Below, piece by piece: positions 25,231 through 34,251 of a stretch of 64,000 nt of DNA. A program made the position numbers and the translations under genes. Under the pieces are notes generated by a model. That model searched no databases. It was given only the letters and a program-made list of their open reading frames with translations, and was not told the DNA's origin. Within the stretch, counting starts at the first letter, position 1; each line of letters opens with the position of its first letter. The stretch is taken from the NCBI RefSeq assembly GCF_900107305.1, contig NZ_FNPL01000015.1:46648-110647 (forward strand), given 5' to 3'. The stretch is from Thermoactinomyces sp. DSM 45892 (GTDB lineage: Bacteria; Bacillota; Bacilli; Thermoactinomycetales; Thermoactinomycetaceae).

Positions 25231-26604
25231 CTATTTCTTAACTGCTTGTAAGAGGATCTGAAGGCAACTAGCATGTTCTGTCACAGGAAACGAATAACCA
25301 TGTTGTTCGCCGAGATTCTTTAACTCTGTTAAAAATTGCAAAAGATTCTCATCGACTTGGGAGTGTGTATATTCCTGCCTCTCAATTGTAAATAGCTCCT
25401 GAGAACATAATGACTGTATCGTGCTCGGAGTAAACGATCGAAGGTGGGTGTGACTAACTCCATTCCCTTGCAAGTAGTGGAGCTGATTATTTGCATGTAC
25501 CATGTTGGGTACACAGATGATCATCGATCCACCGGGCTTAAGATATGTAGCAAAACGTTGGACAATCCCCCATGGGTCCACTAAATACTCCAAAATATTA
25601 GAAAAAACGATTGTATCAAAAAAATCAGGAGCATAACTATCCTGCATATTTTCGACATCCATGATTTGAACATCCTGGTAATAGGCATTTGCGATATTAG
25701 CGGCGATGGGAGATATTTCAATTCCATATACTTCACAGTTTTGCCGATTTAACAGCTCTGCACCTAAGGTCCCCACCGAACAACCCACATCTAAAATTCT
25801 TCTCGATACGGTCGGAATCATCTTGACAATTTCGTAACGAGGGTAAAGCTGAACAGGGGGGATATTCCATTTTTCGATATAGCGTTGATAGTTTCCATGA
25901 TATAAGTGTTGAAAACTTAAATCTGGATTTCCATTAAAAGTGGCGTGCCCAAAATGGTGGACAAATGAATCAAAGGCAATCCACAGCTGATATCCTTTTT
26001 GAAGGACTTTCAAACACAAATCATCGTCCTCAAAATTTCCGGATACATACTGCACATCAAACCAACCGATTTCATCTAATATCGTTTTTCTAGCTAAAAG
26101 ACAAAACCCAACTAGGCGTAGCACTCTCTTCGTTTTCCCTTGATTCGCTTTACAATATTTCTCTGCAAAATCATCCAGCTCATCTACTGAGTGATAGCTT
26201 GCCGGAACAATTTGTGCCCCACTTACATAATTACTAACAGGTCCAACCATACCGATCTTTGGATCTGCTATTAGTCGTTCTAACATGGGCTCAAGCCAAT
26301 TTTTTGTTACAATCACATCATTATTTAAAAAGAGAATATACTCTCCTTTTGCAATCGTTCCGCCTTGGTTACAACCTCCGGCAAATCCGACGTTTTTCTC
26401 GTTTAGGATAATGCTTACATCGGACAAACTCGTTAGATATTTTACTGTATCATCACTAGATCCATTATCCACAAAAATCAACTCAAATTGATCTCTTGGT
26501 GTATTTCGATAAATACTTTCCACACACCGTTTTGTAAACTCTACTTGGTTGTATGTCAAAATAATAATACTAACCTTAATCGGAAACACGTCCTTCCATC
26601 TCAC
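25231..26604 (-). CDS. GT2 glycosyltransferase fused to a C-terminal SAM methyltransferase
   Basis: 457 aa. Residues ~10-250 are a GT2 domain (VSIIILTYNQ, NVGFAGGCNQG, LFLNNDVIV, VSGNFEDDDLCLKV). Residues ~265-420 are a class I methyltransferase with ILDVGCSVGTLGAELL and IVFSNILEYLVDPWGIV. The fusion suggests sugar transfer followed by O-methylation of the same glycan; methylated sugars are known on BclA glycans. The start is uncertain: a GTG at 26604 overlaps the upstream gene by 29 bp without a good Shine-Dalgarno, and a GTG five codons later is an alternative. Confidence 0.85.
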   Translation of the reverse strand: MRWKDVFPIKVSIIILTYNQVEFTKRCVESIYRNTPRDQFELIFVDNGSSDDTVKYLTSLSDVSIILNEKNVGFAGGCNQGGTIAKGEYILFLNNDVIVTKNWLEPMLERLIADPKIGMVGPVSNYVSGAQIVPASYHSVDELDDFAEKYCKANQGKTKRVLRLVGFCLLARKTILDEIGWFDVQYVSGNFEDDDLCLKVLQKGYQLWIAFDSFVHHFGHATFNGNPDLSFQHLYHGNYQRYIEKWNIPPVQLYPRYEIVKMIPTVSRRILDVGCSVGTLGAELLNRQNCEVYGIEISPIAANIANAYYQDVQIMDVENMQDSYAPDFFDTIVFSNILEYLVDPWGIVQRFATYLKPGGSMIICVPNMVHANNQLHYLQGNGVSHTHLRSFTPSTIQSLCSQELFTIERQEYTHSQVDENLLQFLTELKNLGEQHGYSFPVTEHASCLQILLQAVKK

Positions 26605-27751
26605 TACTCGCCACAGCTACTGAGTGATCTACTCCTACTTTCTCCTGTGAGAGCAGCCGTTGTAACTCTTGTATGGCAGGCTCGTAATGATGTGATTGTT
26701 TAATGGCCATGCGATATGCTGCAATCGCTTCTCTTATATTTCCTCTTTTTTCTTGACACCTTCCAATGTAGTAATAAGGGTGGAAACTACCCGCTCCCTT
26801 TAGGACCAGATGGATCGTGTGCTCTTCTCCTAACTCCAAGCAATGGTTAAATACCTGAATCGCTTCCTCATATTCCTCTCGTAAGAAAAGAATAACACCC
26901 TTATAAAAATGCAAATCTACATAATCAGGATATATCTCAATTACTTTCTCAATCCCCGGCCAAGCTCCTTCATGACTGCCTACCAGTAATAAAACAGCGT
27001 ACTTTAGTTTATAAATCAGAGAAGGTGGAACCTGTTTCTTCCTGACAAATCCCCGGATAGACTCATTTACATAATCAAATGACTCAGTATACTTTTCTGC
27101 CCGATAATATTCACTCGCAATATGGTAGTCCACCCACGGACTATAGCCCTCTTTCTGCTTTTCTTTCTCTAGCATCCGAAGATTTCGTTCTAGTTTGTTC
27201 TTGTTTTCTACAAACGGATCTGTATATCCGTAATGATGCACTTGTACAGGTAAAATGGTTACTTCGTAGATATTCCCTAGCACTTCGGAAACATTTAATT
27301 TCTCATGAATCGCATTTTCAAAACGGAATCCCATATGGTTTCGGAATAAACGATGATGTGCTAATAGAAACGCCTGATCTGGATCAGGAGGATAGCTTCC
27401 AAAGTAATTGATAAGCTGAATCAGTAATATGTGTTCATCTGTATCTAAAGCTTCTTTTAATTTAAAAATATCTTTCTGATCCACCTCTTCATCTGCGTCA
27501 AGCCACAATATCCAATCACTTTTCGCATATTTAAGCCCGTAGTTACGAGCGTCCGCAAAATTTTCATTCCAAGAATATGACAAAACCGTTGCACCGTAAG
27601 ATTGGCAAATCTCAACTGTTTGATCAGTGGAACCCGTATCCACAATGACCATTTCATCCACTACACGATGAATACTCTCTAAGCACTGTCCAATCCACTT
27701 CTCTTCATCCTTTACAATCATACATAAAGCAAGAGTTTGCATAATAGCCAA
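26576..27751 (-). CDS. GT2 glycosyltransferase with TPR-like C-terminus
   Basis: 391 aa. The GT-A part carries LALCMIVKDEEKWIGQCLES, DEMVIVDTGSTDQTVEIC and ILWLDADEEVD. A C-terminal half of TPR-like helices includes YKGVILFLREEYEEAIQVF and PYYYIGRCQEKRGNIREAI. It resembles the proteins at 24104 and 29888, so three of the seven transferases in this locus belong to one subfamily. It starts 17 bp after the charged-repeat gene and overlaps the next gene. Confidence 0.85.
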   Translation of the reverse strand: MAIMQTLALCMIVKDEEKWIGQCLESIHRVVDEMVIVDTGSTDQTVEICQSYGATVLSYSWNENFADARNYGLKYAKSDWILWLDADEEVDQKDIFKLKEALDTDEHILLIQLINYFGSYPPDPDQAFLLAHHRLFRNHMGFRFENAIHEKLNVSEVLGNIYEVTILPVQVHHYGYTDPFVENKNKLERNLRMLEKEKQKEGYSPWVDYHIASEYYRAEKYTESFDYVNESIRGFVRKKQVPPSLIYKLKYAVLLLVGSHEGAWPGIEKVIEIYPDYVDLHFYKGVILFLREEYEEAIQVFNHCLELGEEHTIHLVLKGAGSFHPYYYIGRCQEKRGNIREAIAAYRMAIKQSHHYEPAIQELQRLLSQEKVGVDHSVAVASSEMEGRVSD

Positions 27752-27768
27752 ACAACTCCCTTCCTACA

Positions 27769-28821
27769 CTAAGATTTATGATTTATAACGATACGTATTC
27801 CAGTCCTGGACCAATTAATTTCTTTCTTACGATGATCCGTTGGATGAGCGATTTTAGCCTGTTCCCTATGTTTCTGTTCCGATATCGGATTAGGCTGTTC
27901 CTTTTGATTGCTAGGTTCTCGTTTCTGTCTATCCTCTTGTTCCAATGACTTAGAAAAGCCTCTATCCTTTATGAACTTTTTCCATAGTGGAGTTTTCTCA
28001 TTTTTAATCGAAGTCTTTTCATCCTCTATCAAACTCTTCTGTTTCTCATCCTCGATCCTCTGTGTGTTTCGCTTCTCATCCTCACCAAATTTCGTCCATG
28101 ATGATACTGACGGCATTTTCGTATTCTCTACCATCTTTTGCTGGATACTCTGCTTCCGATCTTCTTCAACCTTCTTCCATGAGGATCCCTCTGCACTCTT
28201 AATGGACTTTGGCTGAATGATCTGTTTGTCAGCTACCGAAGATTTCGTCCATGATGATGCCTTCCCTTTCTCTATAGACTTCTTCTTGGTAGTTGGTTTA
28301 CGCTTTTCTAGGAACGGAGTTGGTTTGCGTTTTTCTAGGAACGGAGTAGACTTTGGACGGCCCGACTTTTTCATCAGGGAACTAGGTGGATACAAAGACT
28401 GATCTTCCTCTAGCTCCTTTTTCAAAATTTGATATTCCTTGTACCTTTTTAATTCATCCAAGATGCGATCCCAAGGATACTGCCCTTGATATCGCCTATT
28501 TTTTTTTCGTATTTCTACTATTAATTTCTCATAATTGCTGTAAAATTTTTTAGAAAATAAAATCTCTCTATCTAAATCTTTCCAATATAGCGAGTAGCAC
28601 TCCTTTTTTCGGAGCAACAACACCCTGAGTTGATTTACCAATACAAATAATAATTCAGGTCGATATGGGGAAATATCCACTTTTCGTGACTCCAATGCTT
28701 CGACAAATTGAACAAACATAAGCAAGTAATAAATCGTTGCTTTCTCTAATTGACCCATAGCAATCCAACTAAGCTTCTTTACTTCCTCTTCTGTTTTTCT
28801 TTTCTTCTCGGACATCTCCAT
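27769..28821 (-). CDS. Highly charged Lys/Glu/Ser-rich repeat protein, unknown
   Basis: 350 aa. Residues 1-~140 form a helical, Tyr-rich domain. Residues ~165-330 are low-complexity and very basic, with a tandem TPFLEKRKP doublet (a 27-bp direct repeat near 28297-28350) and five copies of an SSWTK/SSWKK/PLWKK motif spaced irregularly. Lys-rich disordered tails of this kind occur in spore coat morphogenetic proteins. It stands between a SIALEEL paralogue (6 bp upstream) and glycosyltransferase genes, so a scaffold in the same structure is plausible. No family recognised. Confidence 0.65.
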   Translation of the reverse strand: MEMSEKKRKTEEEVKKLSWIAMGQLEKATIYYLLMFVQFVEALESRKVDISPYRPELLFVLVNQLRVLLLRKKECYSLYWKDLDREILFSKKFYSNYEKLIVEIRKKNRRYQGQYPWDRILDELKRYKEYQILKKELEEDQSLYPPSSLMKKSGRPKSTPFLEKRKPTPFLEKRKPTTKKKSIEKGKASSWTKSSVADKQIIQPKSIKSAEGSSWKKVEEDRKQSIQQKMVENTKMPSVSSWTKFGEDEKRNTQRIEDEKQKSLIEDEKTSIKNEKTPLWKKFIKDRGFSKSLEQEDRQKREPSNQKEQPNPISEQKHREQAKIAHPTDHRKKEINWSRTGIRIVINHKS

Positions 28822-28826
28822 ATGAA

Positions 28827-29252
28827 TTACTCCCCATCGTAAAACTCAAAAGGAAAATGATTTTCAGGACTCTCTAAATCATCGAACTCATATATATCAT
28901 TATGAAAATCATATGTATCTTTTTTTGGATGATGTCCTTGTTTTTGTCCTTTTCGTGTTCGCCCGGAGCTTAGGTGAATCACGCCTTCCAGTTTTCTATA
29001 CAATAACCAATCCTTCATCACCATAATATCGGCTAATTTCTGAATATGTTGATTGAAATTTTCAATATCTTGGTTATTAGGATTAGTAGGAAAGTCCAAT
29101 TGTCCACCTATAAATGCCTTGATCTTCTTAGCTTCAGAATGAATAAGATGGGAAAGAGCTATTTCTTCCAGTGCAATTGATTCTAATAGATCAATAATAA
29201 CTTCAGAGAACTGTGGTCTATGTGGCTGTTCTGGAATCTCCGGCATACTCAT
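28827..29252 (-). CDS. Divergent SIALEEL-domain protein, paralogue 4
   Basis: 141 aa. The core IDLLESIALEEIALSHLI plus HSEAKKIKAFIGG aligns with the other paralogues but has lost the NAEGEK and LGTLPG consensus. The tail is His/Asp/Glu-rich (HHPKKDTYDFHNDIYEFDDL), acidic and aromatic. First gene of the operon leading to the charged-repeat protein and three transferases, which ties the small-domain family to the glycosylation genes. Confidence 0.7.
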   Translation of the reverse strand: MSMPEIPEQPHRPQFSEVIIDLLESIALEEIALSHLIHSEAKKIKAFIGGQLDFPTNPNNQDIENFNQHIQKLADIMVMKDWLLYRKLEGVIHLSSGRTRKGQKQGHHPKKDTYDFHNDIYEFDDLESPENHFPFEFYDGE

Positions 29253-29407
29253 CTTATCATCACCCCTCTACTCCTTACCAATTTATGACTATAAATCATA
29301 TTTATTCGAACTTCTTATTAAATTAGTCAAATAGAGAATGAAAAAATATCTTCACGAATATAGTGAATCAAGACAATTACTTTTTTGCAGTGAATAGAGG
29401 TGATTTT

Positions 29408-29797
29408 TTGTCTCAACCCAATATCCCTAATATTACCCCGATCATTGAAGTCAGCACCCATCAAGCCATCAACTTACTACTATCTTCCATCGCCATGGAA
29501 GAACTCGCACATGCCCACATTGTGAATGCAGAAGCGGAGAAAATTCAGTACGCACTTGGAACTCTACACGATTGTAATCATCACCACGATTGTAATCATC
29601 ATCACGAATGTGATCATCACCATCATCGTAAAACCACTCTCACCGAGCTACTCTGCATTAATGATTCAGTCGACAAAATTTTAGAAGATGTTATCTATAA
29701 GGAAATGCTTCTTCAATTTAAGTTTCATAAAATTTTGTGCCTACTTAACAATAAGCATGCTTTCGATTGTGAAGATACGATATGCTTTGAAGAGTAG
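29408..29797 (+). CDS. SIALEEL-domain protein with Cys/His-rich insert, paralogue 5
   Basis: 129 aa from a TTG at 29408, chosen because GAGGTG lies before it and LSQPNIPNITPII then aligns with the MSQ-N-IPNI start of the paralogues. The core [33 protein letters not shown] is followed by an insert of three D/E-C-N/D-H-H-H units, then the usual helical second half and a Cys-containing tail. The insert is a strong candidate metal site (Zn, Ni or Cu). GAATATAGTGA upstream at 29356 is identical to a motif before the collagen-like gene. Confidence 0.75.
   Translation: MSQPNIPNITPIIEVSTHQAINLLLSSIAMEELAHAHIVNAEAEKIQYALGTLHDCNHHHDCNHHHECDHHHHRKTTLTELLCINDSVDKILEDVIYKEMLLQFKFHKILCLLNNKHAFDCEDTICFEE
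29567..29626 (+). repeat. In-frame Cys/His repeat (HDCNHHH units)
   Basis: Three imperfect 18-bp units encode HDCNHHH, DCNHHH and ECDHHHH within paralogue 5. They give 11 His and 3 Cys in 20 residues. Confidence 0.85.
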
Positions 29798-29825
29798 CAT
29801 CCATAACCAAGAGTTTGACATCCTT

Positions 29826-29880
29826 AAAAAGAGAGGTCCACTGTTGCTAGTCGGAGTAGAAACAGTGGACCTCTCTTTTT
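29826..29880. terminator. Strong bidirectional terminator
   Basis: AAAAAGAGAGGTCCACTGTT pairs with AACAGTGGACCTCTCTTTTT between the convergent genes ending at 29797 and 29888. Confidence 0.9.
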
Positions 29881-29887
29881 AGGTATA

Positions 29888-30979
29888 TTAGTATGCAGCT
29901 GGCACAATTTGTTTCTTTAAAACATTCGAAAAATACTCTCGGTTACCAATCACAATCGGATCCTTTGGACGAAGTTTAGCCGCTTGCTCATTGTAATAGC
30001 ATGCTTTCTCATGATCACCAATCTTGTCATAACTTACACACAATTGAAGAAGAGGAACCCATGCTGTGTACACATCTGTTCGTATTGCTAGAAGACCGTG
30101 ATCCTTGCAATGAAGAGCTTGCTCATACCAATAAATCGCTGCTTGATAGTAGTTCTGTTCCAAAAAATAATTGGCAATTCGACAGCATGTTTCTGAACGT
30201 GGGGCATCGTAACGTAATGCGTGAAAGAGCCACTCTAAACTTTTTCCGCGTTCTTCAAAATGAGCATGCAAGTCAGATAAGCGGTGACAGGCACGAATAT
30301 TATCCTCTACCCACCCTTGTTTTGAATCAAGAAACTCAGTATATTGATCTATTGCTTTTCTACGTTTACCGTGATCAAAGAGCTCATTAGCATAGTAATA
30401 CATATCTCTAGGAGTAAAACTCTTCCCTTTTGCAATCATATCTTCGAATATCTTAATATTACGATTACTATCATGTCTAGTTGATGCGTGAGTAATCGCC
30501 ATATCACTATCCATTAAATTACCGTGAATCTCTAGGTATTCATGAACAAACCCAATCCATTTGAAATCTTTTTGTCTTTTGACGAGCCTATATCTTCTAG
30601 AACTGCCAGTAACATTCCCCGCATCATCCGTTGCTAGTATATATAACATTGAAACAGCATCTGTGTCCCTATTTAATGTTCTTTTTAAAGTGCGTAATTT
30701 TTGTTGGTCCTCTGGTTTTAAAATATCGTCGGCATCCATCCATAAAATATACTCCTGAGTAGCCTGGGCAAAAGCATAATTTCTGGCTGCAGAAAAATTA
30801 TTAATCCATTCAAAATCAAATATTCGATCTGTATACTCTCTTACAATCTCTTTCGTACGATCCGTCGATCCAGTATCTACAATTACAATTTCATCTACTA
30901 TTTCTCTTACTGTGTCCAAACACCGACCAATCACATCTTCCTCGTTCTTTACAATCATACACAAACTGATCGATATCAT
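29888..30979 (-). CDS. GT2 glycosyltransferase with TPR-like C-terminus
   Basis: 363 aa, closely similar in layout and wording to the protein at 24104: ISLCMIVKNEEDVIGRCLDT, DEIVIVDTGSTDRTKEIV, ILWMDADDILKPED and a TPR-like tail (AIYWYEQALHCKDHG). It is a single-gene unit, divergent from the methyltransferase-transferase fusion at 31170 and sharing a terminator with paralogue 5. Duplication of this subfamily within one locus suggests transferases that add successive or different sugars. Confidence 0.85.
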   Translation of the reverse strand: MISISLCMIVKNEEDVIGRCLDTVREIVDEIVIVDTGSTDRTKEIVREYTDRIFDFEWINNFSAARNYAFAQATQEYILWMDADDILKPEDQQKLRTLKRTLNRDTDAVSMLYILATDDAGNVTGSSRRYRLVKRQKDFKWIGFVHEYLEIHGNLMDSDMAITHASTRHDSNRNIKIFEDMIAKGKSFTPRDMYYYANELFDHGKRRKAIDQYTEFLDSKQGWVEDNIRACHRLSDLHAHFEERGKSLEWLFHALRYDAPRSETCCRIANYFLEQNYYQAAIYWYEQALHCKDHGLLAIRTDVYTAWVPLLQLCVSYDKIGDHEKACYYNEQAAKLRPKDPIVIGNREYFSNVLKKQIVPAAY

Positions 30980-31169
30980 GTATTATCGTCCCCTTACATA
31001 GTCAACTTTCACTTCAACATCTATATGCAAATGACTAGTAAAAAGTACAATAAAAGCTGTTTTCTCCCCCTCAAAAAATACTTTTTTTATTTTTCATCCC
31101 TTTTTTTATTCTATATACGAATTTTTTTCATATAAGAAAATATATATCTTTTCTGTGAGGAGTGATCAT

Positions 31170-32531
31170 ATGGAAAAAATGATGGAACAAATCGAAACGA
31201 TCAATAATGAAATGGAAAGCCCTAGTAATACCGATATTTCACGAATCCTAGATATTGGATGTGGAGATGGGAGCTTTGGAAGCATATTAAAAAATCATTT
31301 TGGGACAGAAGTGTACGGGATCGAAATCTCATCCCAATTAGCAGAGAAAGCCGCTGAAAAGCTAACACACGTTCTATGCGAAGACATCGAAACTTGCTCA
31401 CTTCCCTTCGAAGATGAGTTTTTTGATCAAATCATATTAAGTGATACTCTCCAACAGCTCCATGATCCAAGGGCTACCTTAAGAAAATTAAAACCCTACT
31501 TAAAACCATCCGGGACCGTGGTTGCCAGAATCCCTAATGTGGCACATATTTCGATTCTTACGGATCTGTTAGAGGGACACTGGGAGTACTCAGACACTGG
31601 GTTACTAAATGAAAAACATCTCCGCTTCTTTACACGCAAAGAAATCATATCCTTATTTGAACAAGCTGGATACGAAATCACCTCTGTCAAAAACATGACA
31701 CGAAGTTCTGAAATCCACGAAGACCTAATTGAGCGTTTAGATCAAATGATGTCCGACCTAAATATCGAACATTCTCATTTTCATGAGGATTCACGCACTC
31801 ATCATTATGTCATTGAAGCGAAGAAAAGGGCCAACATCATCCCCAAAAAGCATGTCGATGAAAATGCTTTTTTATTTGTCACCTGTATCGACGATGAAGA
31901 AGTCTATCAAAAATGCCAACATCACATTCAACAATTATCTGTCCCAGAAGGGTATAGATTCGACTTCTGCCAAATACGTAAGGCAACCAATATAGCACAA
32001 GCCTATAATGTAGCAACCAATCACCCAGCTAAATACAAAATTTATATCAAACAAAATACATTTATTTTAAATAAAAATTTCCTTCACGATTTATTGCATT
32101 TGTTTCTGACCAATTCCCAGTTGGGATTAGTTGGAATGATTGGCAGTGAAACAATACCTCCTAGTGGGATCTGGTGGGATTCTCCATATCTCGTTGGAAA
32201 ATTAATTTACTGTCCTGATGACTTATATCAAGTTGTATCTCATGCTATGAAGCCAGAAGTATCTTATGCCCCCGTCCAAGCGATGGATGGTTGTTTAATG
32301 GCTACCCAGTACGACGTACCATGGAAAGAAGACTTATTTGATGGAACGCACTTCTATGATTCCTCTCAAACACAAGAGTTTAAACGCTACGGTTACGATG
32401 TTGGCGTTCCATACCAAAATGAACCATGGTGCTTATACGGTGACAGTCATCTTTTTACCCATCTAGAGAATAATGAAAGTTACATGAGGAATCAAAAAGC
32501 CTTTCAAGATACCTATGTAAATAGAATGTAG
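31170..32531 (+). CDS. SAM methyltransferase fused to a C-terminal GT-A-like glycosyltransferase domain
   Basis: 453 aa. Residues ~25-175 are a class I methyltransferase (ILDIGCGDGSFGSILKNHF, IILSDTLQQLHDPRATL). Residues ~215-450 resemble a GT2-type domain (FLFVTCIDDEEVYQKC, YKIYIKQNTFIL, MDGCLMATQYDVPWKEDLFDGTHFYD). The domain order is the reverse of the fusion at 25231. The ATG at 31170 follows GTGAGGAGTGATCAT; the GTG at 31155 lies inside that Shine-Dalgarno. A terminator closes the gene. Confidence 0.8.
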   Translation: MEKMMEQIETINNEMESPSNTDISRILDIGCGDGSFGSILKNHFGTEVYGIEISSQLAEKAAEKLTHVLCEDIETCSLPFEDEFFDQIILSDTLQQLHDPRATLRKLKPYLKPSGTVVARIPNVAHISILTDLLEGHWEYSDTGLLNEKHLRFFTRKEIISLFEQAGYEITSVKNMTRSSEIHEDLIERLDQMMSDLNIEHSHFHEDSRTHHYVIEAKKRANIIPKKHVDENAFLFVTCIDDEEVYQKCQHHIQQLSVPEGYRFDFCQIRKATNIAQAYNVATNHPAKYKIYIKQNTFILNKNFLHDLLHLFLTNSQLGLVGMIGSETIPPSGIWWDSPYLVGKLIYCPDDLYQVVSHAMKPEVSYAPVQAMDGCLMATQYDVPWKEDLFDGTHFYDSSQTQEFKRYGYDVGVPYQNEPWCLYGDSHLFTHLENNESYMRNQKAFQDTYVNRM

Positions 32532-32565
32532 GTGGGCCACACCCAATACTAGTCCGTTCATGAGT

Positions 32566-32598
32566 AAACCCTTCTAAACTCATTGTTTAGAGGGGTTT
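32566..32598 (+). terminator. Intrinsic terminator
   Basis: AAACCCTTCTAAAC pairs with GTTTAGAGGGGTTT with a TCATT loop, 35 bp after the fusion gene's stop. Confidence 0.85.
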
Positions 32599-32651
32599 GT
32601 CTCTACTATCTGATTTAACCATTACGAAAAGTCAAATTGAGAATGAAAGAA

Positions 32652-32687
32652 CCCCCAATAAAAGCACAACTTCGCTTTTATTGGGGG
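32652..32687 (-). terminator. Intrinsic terminator of the 35771-32733 operon
   Basis: CCCCCAATAAAAGC pairs with GCTTTTATTGGGGG, followed by TTCTTTC on the reverse strand. Confidence 0.85.
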
Positions 32688-32732
32688 CTAATCATGATAT
32701 GTCGGACAAACCATCTTTTCTGCCTTATATCG

Positions 32733-33602
32733 TTACAAGGATAACAAAATCCCATCAATTCGTTCAATATCTTTCGTAAATGCGGGGTATCTTTGGATTC
32801 GATCACGATAGCTTCTAAGAGCCATTTGGTATAGATGGTCGCTATCCAAAAAGCCATCTTTGCGGGCAGCAATCACCAGATCCAACCATTCACTAAATAA
32901 GTTTGCACCTAACGTCTCATTATTCTGGTTTGGATGAATACGGAAATAACTCAAAGCATCCGTAATATAAACAGCCCTACCTTTTGATAGCAATGATAAC
33001 CAAGCGGCCATATCATTCAGGAGTACATATTGTTTTCCTTGGTAGAATCCGTAACGATCAACCAAATCACTCTTTCGAAATAGTACAGTTGTCGGTTCTC
33101 CAATCACATTTAAGCAATGCGACAAGGCATAATTCCCAAGTATTTTCCCATCCATTACTCGGTCCTCATGGTATAGTCTTCGTGTTGCATAAATGGGGGG
33201 AATGTGTTCTCCTTGTGCATTAATCGTTTGGCGATAAGAAGTAACAAGGCTAATATTGGCAAAGCGAAGATAGTAAAACATCATCGAAGCAATTTTCTCT
33301 TTGTGAAATACATCATCATCCATCAAGTAGTTGATATATTCGCCTGAAGCCAAATCAAAGCATTTATGCCAGTTTCCAATAAATAAATTCTCTTCATTTT
33401 TAAAATAGCGAATCTGCGGAAAACGATGTAAGTAGGAATCCATCATCTCCTCTACCCGATTATCACTACTATCATCACAAATAATGATTTCGATATTCGG
33501 ATATGTTTGATCTAAAATAGAGTCTATAGCGACTTGTAACGTATCTGGCCGATTGTAGGCAGGAATTAATACACTAACTAAAGGAAAAGATTCTTTACTC
33601 AT
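32733..33602 (-). CDS. GT2 glycosyltransferase
   Basis: 289 aa, a compact GT-A enzyme: VSVLIPAYNRPDTLQVAID at the N terminus, IIICDDSSDN, and the metal-binding motif YLMDDDVFHKEKI. A C-terminal half of about 120 aa is helical. Third gene of the operon from 35771; its ATG overlaps the end of the acyltransferase gene by 8 bp, so translation is coupled. Confidence 0.88.
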   Translation of the reverse strand: MSKESFPLVSVLIPAYNRPDTLQVAIDSILDQTYPNIEIIICDDSSDNRVEEMMDSYLHRFPQIRYFKNEENLFIGNWHKCFDLASGEYINYLMDDDVFHKEKIASMMFYYLRFANISLVTSYRQTINAQGEHIPPIYATRRLYHEDRVMDGKILGNYALSHCLNVIGEPTTVLFRKSDLVDRYGFYQGKQYVLLNDMAAWLSLLSKGRAVYITDALSYFRIHPNQNNETLGANLFSEWLDLVIAARKDGFLDSDHLYQMALRSYRDRIQRYPAFTKDIERIDGILLSL

Positions 33603-34251
33603 CCCCTACCCCTCTCTCTTTTTTAAATTGCGCTGGCACCCCAGCGTATAAGACTCTGTCAGGAACATCATGATTGACAAAAGCGCCACCCCCCACCATC
33701 GACCAAGCTCCAATCCCTATTTTTTCTCGAACGGAACAGCCAATCCCCAGATAAGCTCCTTCTTGAATCACAACATGACCCGCAACATTTACTCCAGGGG
33801 CGATGGTTACATAATTTCCTATCTGATTATCATGACTTATGTTTGCTCCTCGATTGATAATGACAAAATCACCTATCTCGACCCGAGTCGTTAAAATAAC
33901 TCCCTCACAAATGACACTCCCCACTCCAACATAGCTTCTCTTGGAGAGGTAGACAGATGGATGAATGAGAGAAGGAGCGATCGAAAATTCTAACTCGATC
34001 GTTTTTCTAGCAAATCGTCTTTTTAAAGCCGGATCACCTACACCCGCACATACAATTTCAACATGATTTCGTCTGGGTAAAATATCTGTTAAATCCCCTA
34101 AGACAGGAATATCATCTATGATTCTCCCCTTCATCTCCGGACATTCGTCCAAAAAACCCTCTACTTCACATCCAATCTGCTCACAAAGATGATTCACCTC
34201 GCGAGCATGACCACCACATCCCCAAATGACAAGTGGTTTTGTATGATTCAT
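33595..34251 (-). CDS. NeuD/PglD-type sugar O- or N-acyltransferase (left-handed beta-helix)
   Basis: 218 aa. The N-terminal PglD-type domain (LVIWGCGGHAREVNHLCEQ) is followed by hexapeptide-repeat turns (GVGSVICEGVILTTRVEIG, GNYVTIAPGVNVAGHVVI, GIGAWSMVGGGAFVNHDVP). Such enzymes acetylate nucleotide sugars or glycans. The ATG at 34251 overlaps the upstream stop as ATGA, so the longer frame from 34314 is rejected. It suggests an acylated amino-sugar in the surface glycan. Confidence 0.85.
   Translation of the reverse strand: MNHTKPLVIWGCGGHAREVNHLCEQIGCEVEGFLDECPEMKGRIIDDIPVLGDLTDILPRRNHVEIVCAGVGDPALKRRFARKTIELEFSIAPSLIHPSVYLSKRSYVGVGSVICEGVILTTRVEIGDFVIINRGANISHDNQIGNYVTIAPGVNVAGHVVIQEGAYLGIGCSVREKIGIGAWSMVGGGAFVNHDVPDRVLYAGVPAQFKKERGVGDE

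Noticed and set aside
22515..29797. Ferritin-like di-iron reading of the EEL...SH...NAE motif
   Set aside because: The Glu/His spacing does not match the ExxH di-iron pattern, and paralogue 4 loses several of these residues.
24041..31138. CATATAAGAA upstream of both 24020 and 31170 genes
   Set aside because: Only two copies at different distances from the start codons (about 21 and 31 bp); too weak in AT-rich DNA to claim a promoter.
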